The notes below the pieces were generated by a model. The model was not told the origin of the DNA, did not search any database, and worked only from the letters and a program-made list of their open reading frames with translations. Of a stretch of 15,631 nt of DNA, positions 14,648 through 15,631 are shown one piece after another; position 1 is the first letter of the stretch; each line of letters opens with the position of its first letter. A program made the translations under genes and the position numbers. This DNA is from SLLW01 sp964388615 (GTDB lineage Bacteria > Bacteroidota > Rhodothermia > Balneolales > Natronogracilivirgulaceae). The stretch lies in the NCBI GenBank assembly GCA_964388615.1, contig CAYMBG010000062.1, positions 1 through 15,631 of the forward strand. The letters are read 5' to 3'.

Positions 14648-15409
14648 ATGCCTCGTTATGTAATCCGACTAAGCTTTGATGGCACACGGTATCACGGCTG
14701 GCAGCGACAGCCGGAAGAACCGACCGTTCAGGGTGTGGTTGAGCAAGCTGCCAGCAAGGTTCTCCAGGAGGAGATCGCTTTGTACGGATCCGGGCGTACG
14801 GATGCCGGAGTTCATGCTGAAGAGCAGTTCGCGCATTTTGAGACCCATATTCCAGTGGATGGTGCCGATCTTCTGTACAGGCTGGGTCGCATGTTGCCGG
14901 AGGATATCCATGTGAGCGATGTCCGTGAAACTACCGAACATTTTCATGCACGATTTGACGCGGTCTGGCGTCAGTACCGATATCAGCTTTTATTGGATGA
15001 AGATCCGTTCAAGCGTATGTATGCCTGGTATCCCGGAAATGGCCTTGACTGGCAATCGATGCGTGCTTGCTTGACTGCACTTGAGGGAGAATATGATTTC
15101 TCCGGGTTTAGCAGGAATTCCGAGGACTTGCCACACCGACGATGTACCATTTTGGAGCGAAGCATGGAGATGAAAGATGAAAACCTCGTTTGCGTGCATA
15201 TTCGGGCAAATCGATTTCTTCGGTCAATGGTCAGAGCTCTGATCGGAGGTATTGTTACCGTTGGATTTGGAAAAAAAAATGTCGATTGGTTCAAAAAACA
15301 CTTGAATCAGGGCTCAGAAATAGATAATATTGCACTCGCTCCTGCCAAGGGGTTGTTCCTTGAAAAAGTTTTTTATCCTCAGTCTGTTTTAGACTTGACA
15401 CAAAAGTAG
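14648..15409 (+). CDS. truA: tRNA pseudouridine(38-40) synthase
   Basis: Isomerises uridines 38-40 in the tRNA anticodon arm to pseudouridine, in the cytosol. The 253-residue length is normal for TruA. The N-terminal LSFDGTRYHGWQRQP (8-22) and VQGVVEQA are family signatures. The catalytic aspartate is D52 in YGSGRTDAGVHAEEQFAHF. The C-terminal half has FHARFDAVWRQYRYQ, the EYDFSGFSR region and FLRSMVRALIGGIVTVG, with a final GLFLEKVFYP. Start is an ATG 16 bp after the preceding gene, so it may share that transcript. All expected motifs are intact. Confidence 0.96.
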   Translation: MPRYVIRLSFDGTRYHGWQRQPEEPTVQGVVEQAASKVLQEEIALYGSGRTDAGVHAEEQFAHFETHIPVDGADLLYRLGRMLPEDIHVSDVRETTEHFHARFDAVWRQYRYQLLLDEDPFKRMYAWYPGNGLDWQSMRACLTALEGEYDFSGFSRNSEDLPHRRCTILERSMEMKDENLVCVHIRANRFLRSMVRALIGGIVTVGFGKKNVDWFKKHLNQGSEIDNIALAPAKGLFLEKVFYPQSVLDLTQK

Positions 15410-15424
15410 TTTTCTTGTTATATT
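15395..15424 (+). promoter_or_regulatory. Promoter of tRNA-Asn
   Basis: A perfect TTGACA (15395-15400) inside the end of truA is followed after 17-18 bp by TTATATT (15418-15424), giving a start near 15431, about 30 nt before the tRNA. A strong sigma70-like box set suits a stable RNA gene. Confidence 0.5.
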
Positions 15425-15461
15425 ATAAGTCTTGTAACAGACAGATTTTTTGTACTGCCAC

Positions 15462-15533
<72 letters not shown>

Positions 15534-15537
15534 CATA

Positions 15538-15575
15538 AATGCGAATTCGGGTCAAACCGGGTTCGCATTTTTTTT
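15538..15575 (+). terminator. Intrinsic terminator after tRNA-Asn
   Basis: AATGCGAATTCGG (15538-15550) pairs with CCGGGTTCGCATT (15557-15569) over 13 bp, two of them T-G wobbles, around the loop GTCAAA, and is followed by a T-run to 15575. It sits 4 bp after the tRNA. Confidence 0.88.
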
Positions 15576-15631
15576 GTTTTGTCTCGATGCTCATTTTGTG
15601 CTAAAATCGTCCATCATCAAAGTATCAGACT

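Overview
The window looks like chromosomal housekeeping DNA from a member of the Bacteroidota/Balneolota-Rhodothermota assemblage. This is an inference from four things: a promoter matching the Bacteroidota TTG-N19-TAnnTTTG pattern, a short LeuA, a CcmC/CcmD-family/CcmE/CcmF cluster whose CcmE has CxxxY in place of HxxxY, and a DUF5683-like envelope protein. No mobile element, CRISPR array or integrase is visible.

Left half (1-6943, minus strand): a branched-chain amino acid operon read right to left as leader peptide - ilvB - ilvN - ilvC - cimA - leuA. IlvBN makes acetolactate or acetohydroxybutyrate, IlvC reduces and isomerises it, CimA makes citramalate (the threonine-independent entry to isoleucine) and LeuA commits carbon to leucine. 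The ilvC/cimA junction is an ATGA overlap and cimA/leuA are 2 bp apart. leuA ends at 100; bases 1-99 are AT-rich with no visible gene or terminator, so the operon may continue outside the window.

The most interesting part is the roughly 880-bp gap (6402-7281) between ilvB and the divergent ilvD. On the ilvB strand it holds a good promoter (6912-6942) and a 62-codon ORF whose last 17 residues include 14 Ile/Val/Leu, with all four tail leucines written CTA. Right after its stop codon lie complementary segments that can form mutually exclusive pairings. This looks like an ilv attenuator resembling the IlvL/LeuL leaders of enterobacteria. I do not see a classical U-tract terminator, so the mechanism is open; a 37-nt C-rich stretch without G just before ilvB could allow Rho-dependent control.

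Middle (7282-9719): ilvD (dihydroxyacid dehydratase) on the plus strand, convergent with a membrane-anchored bacterial-PH/SHOCT protein. Between that gene and the ccm cluster is an inverted repeat with a 60-nt structured interior and a T-run on the minus strand, a candidate small structured RNA.

Right half (9720-15631, plus strand): a cytochrome c maturation (System I) cluster of ccmC, a CcmD-family gene, ccmE and ccmF, then a DUF5683-like exported protein, truA, tRNA-Asn(GTT) with its own promoter, and a strong intrinsic terminator. ccmA, ccmB, ccmG and ccmH are not in the window.
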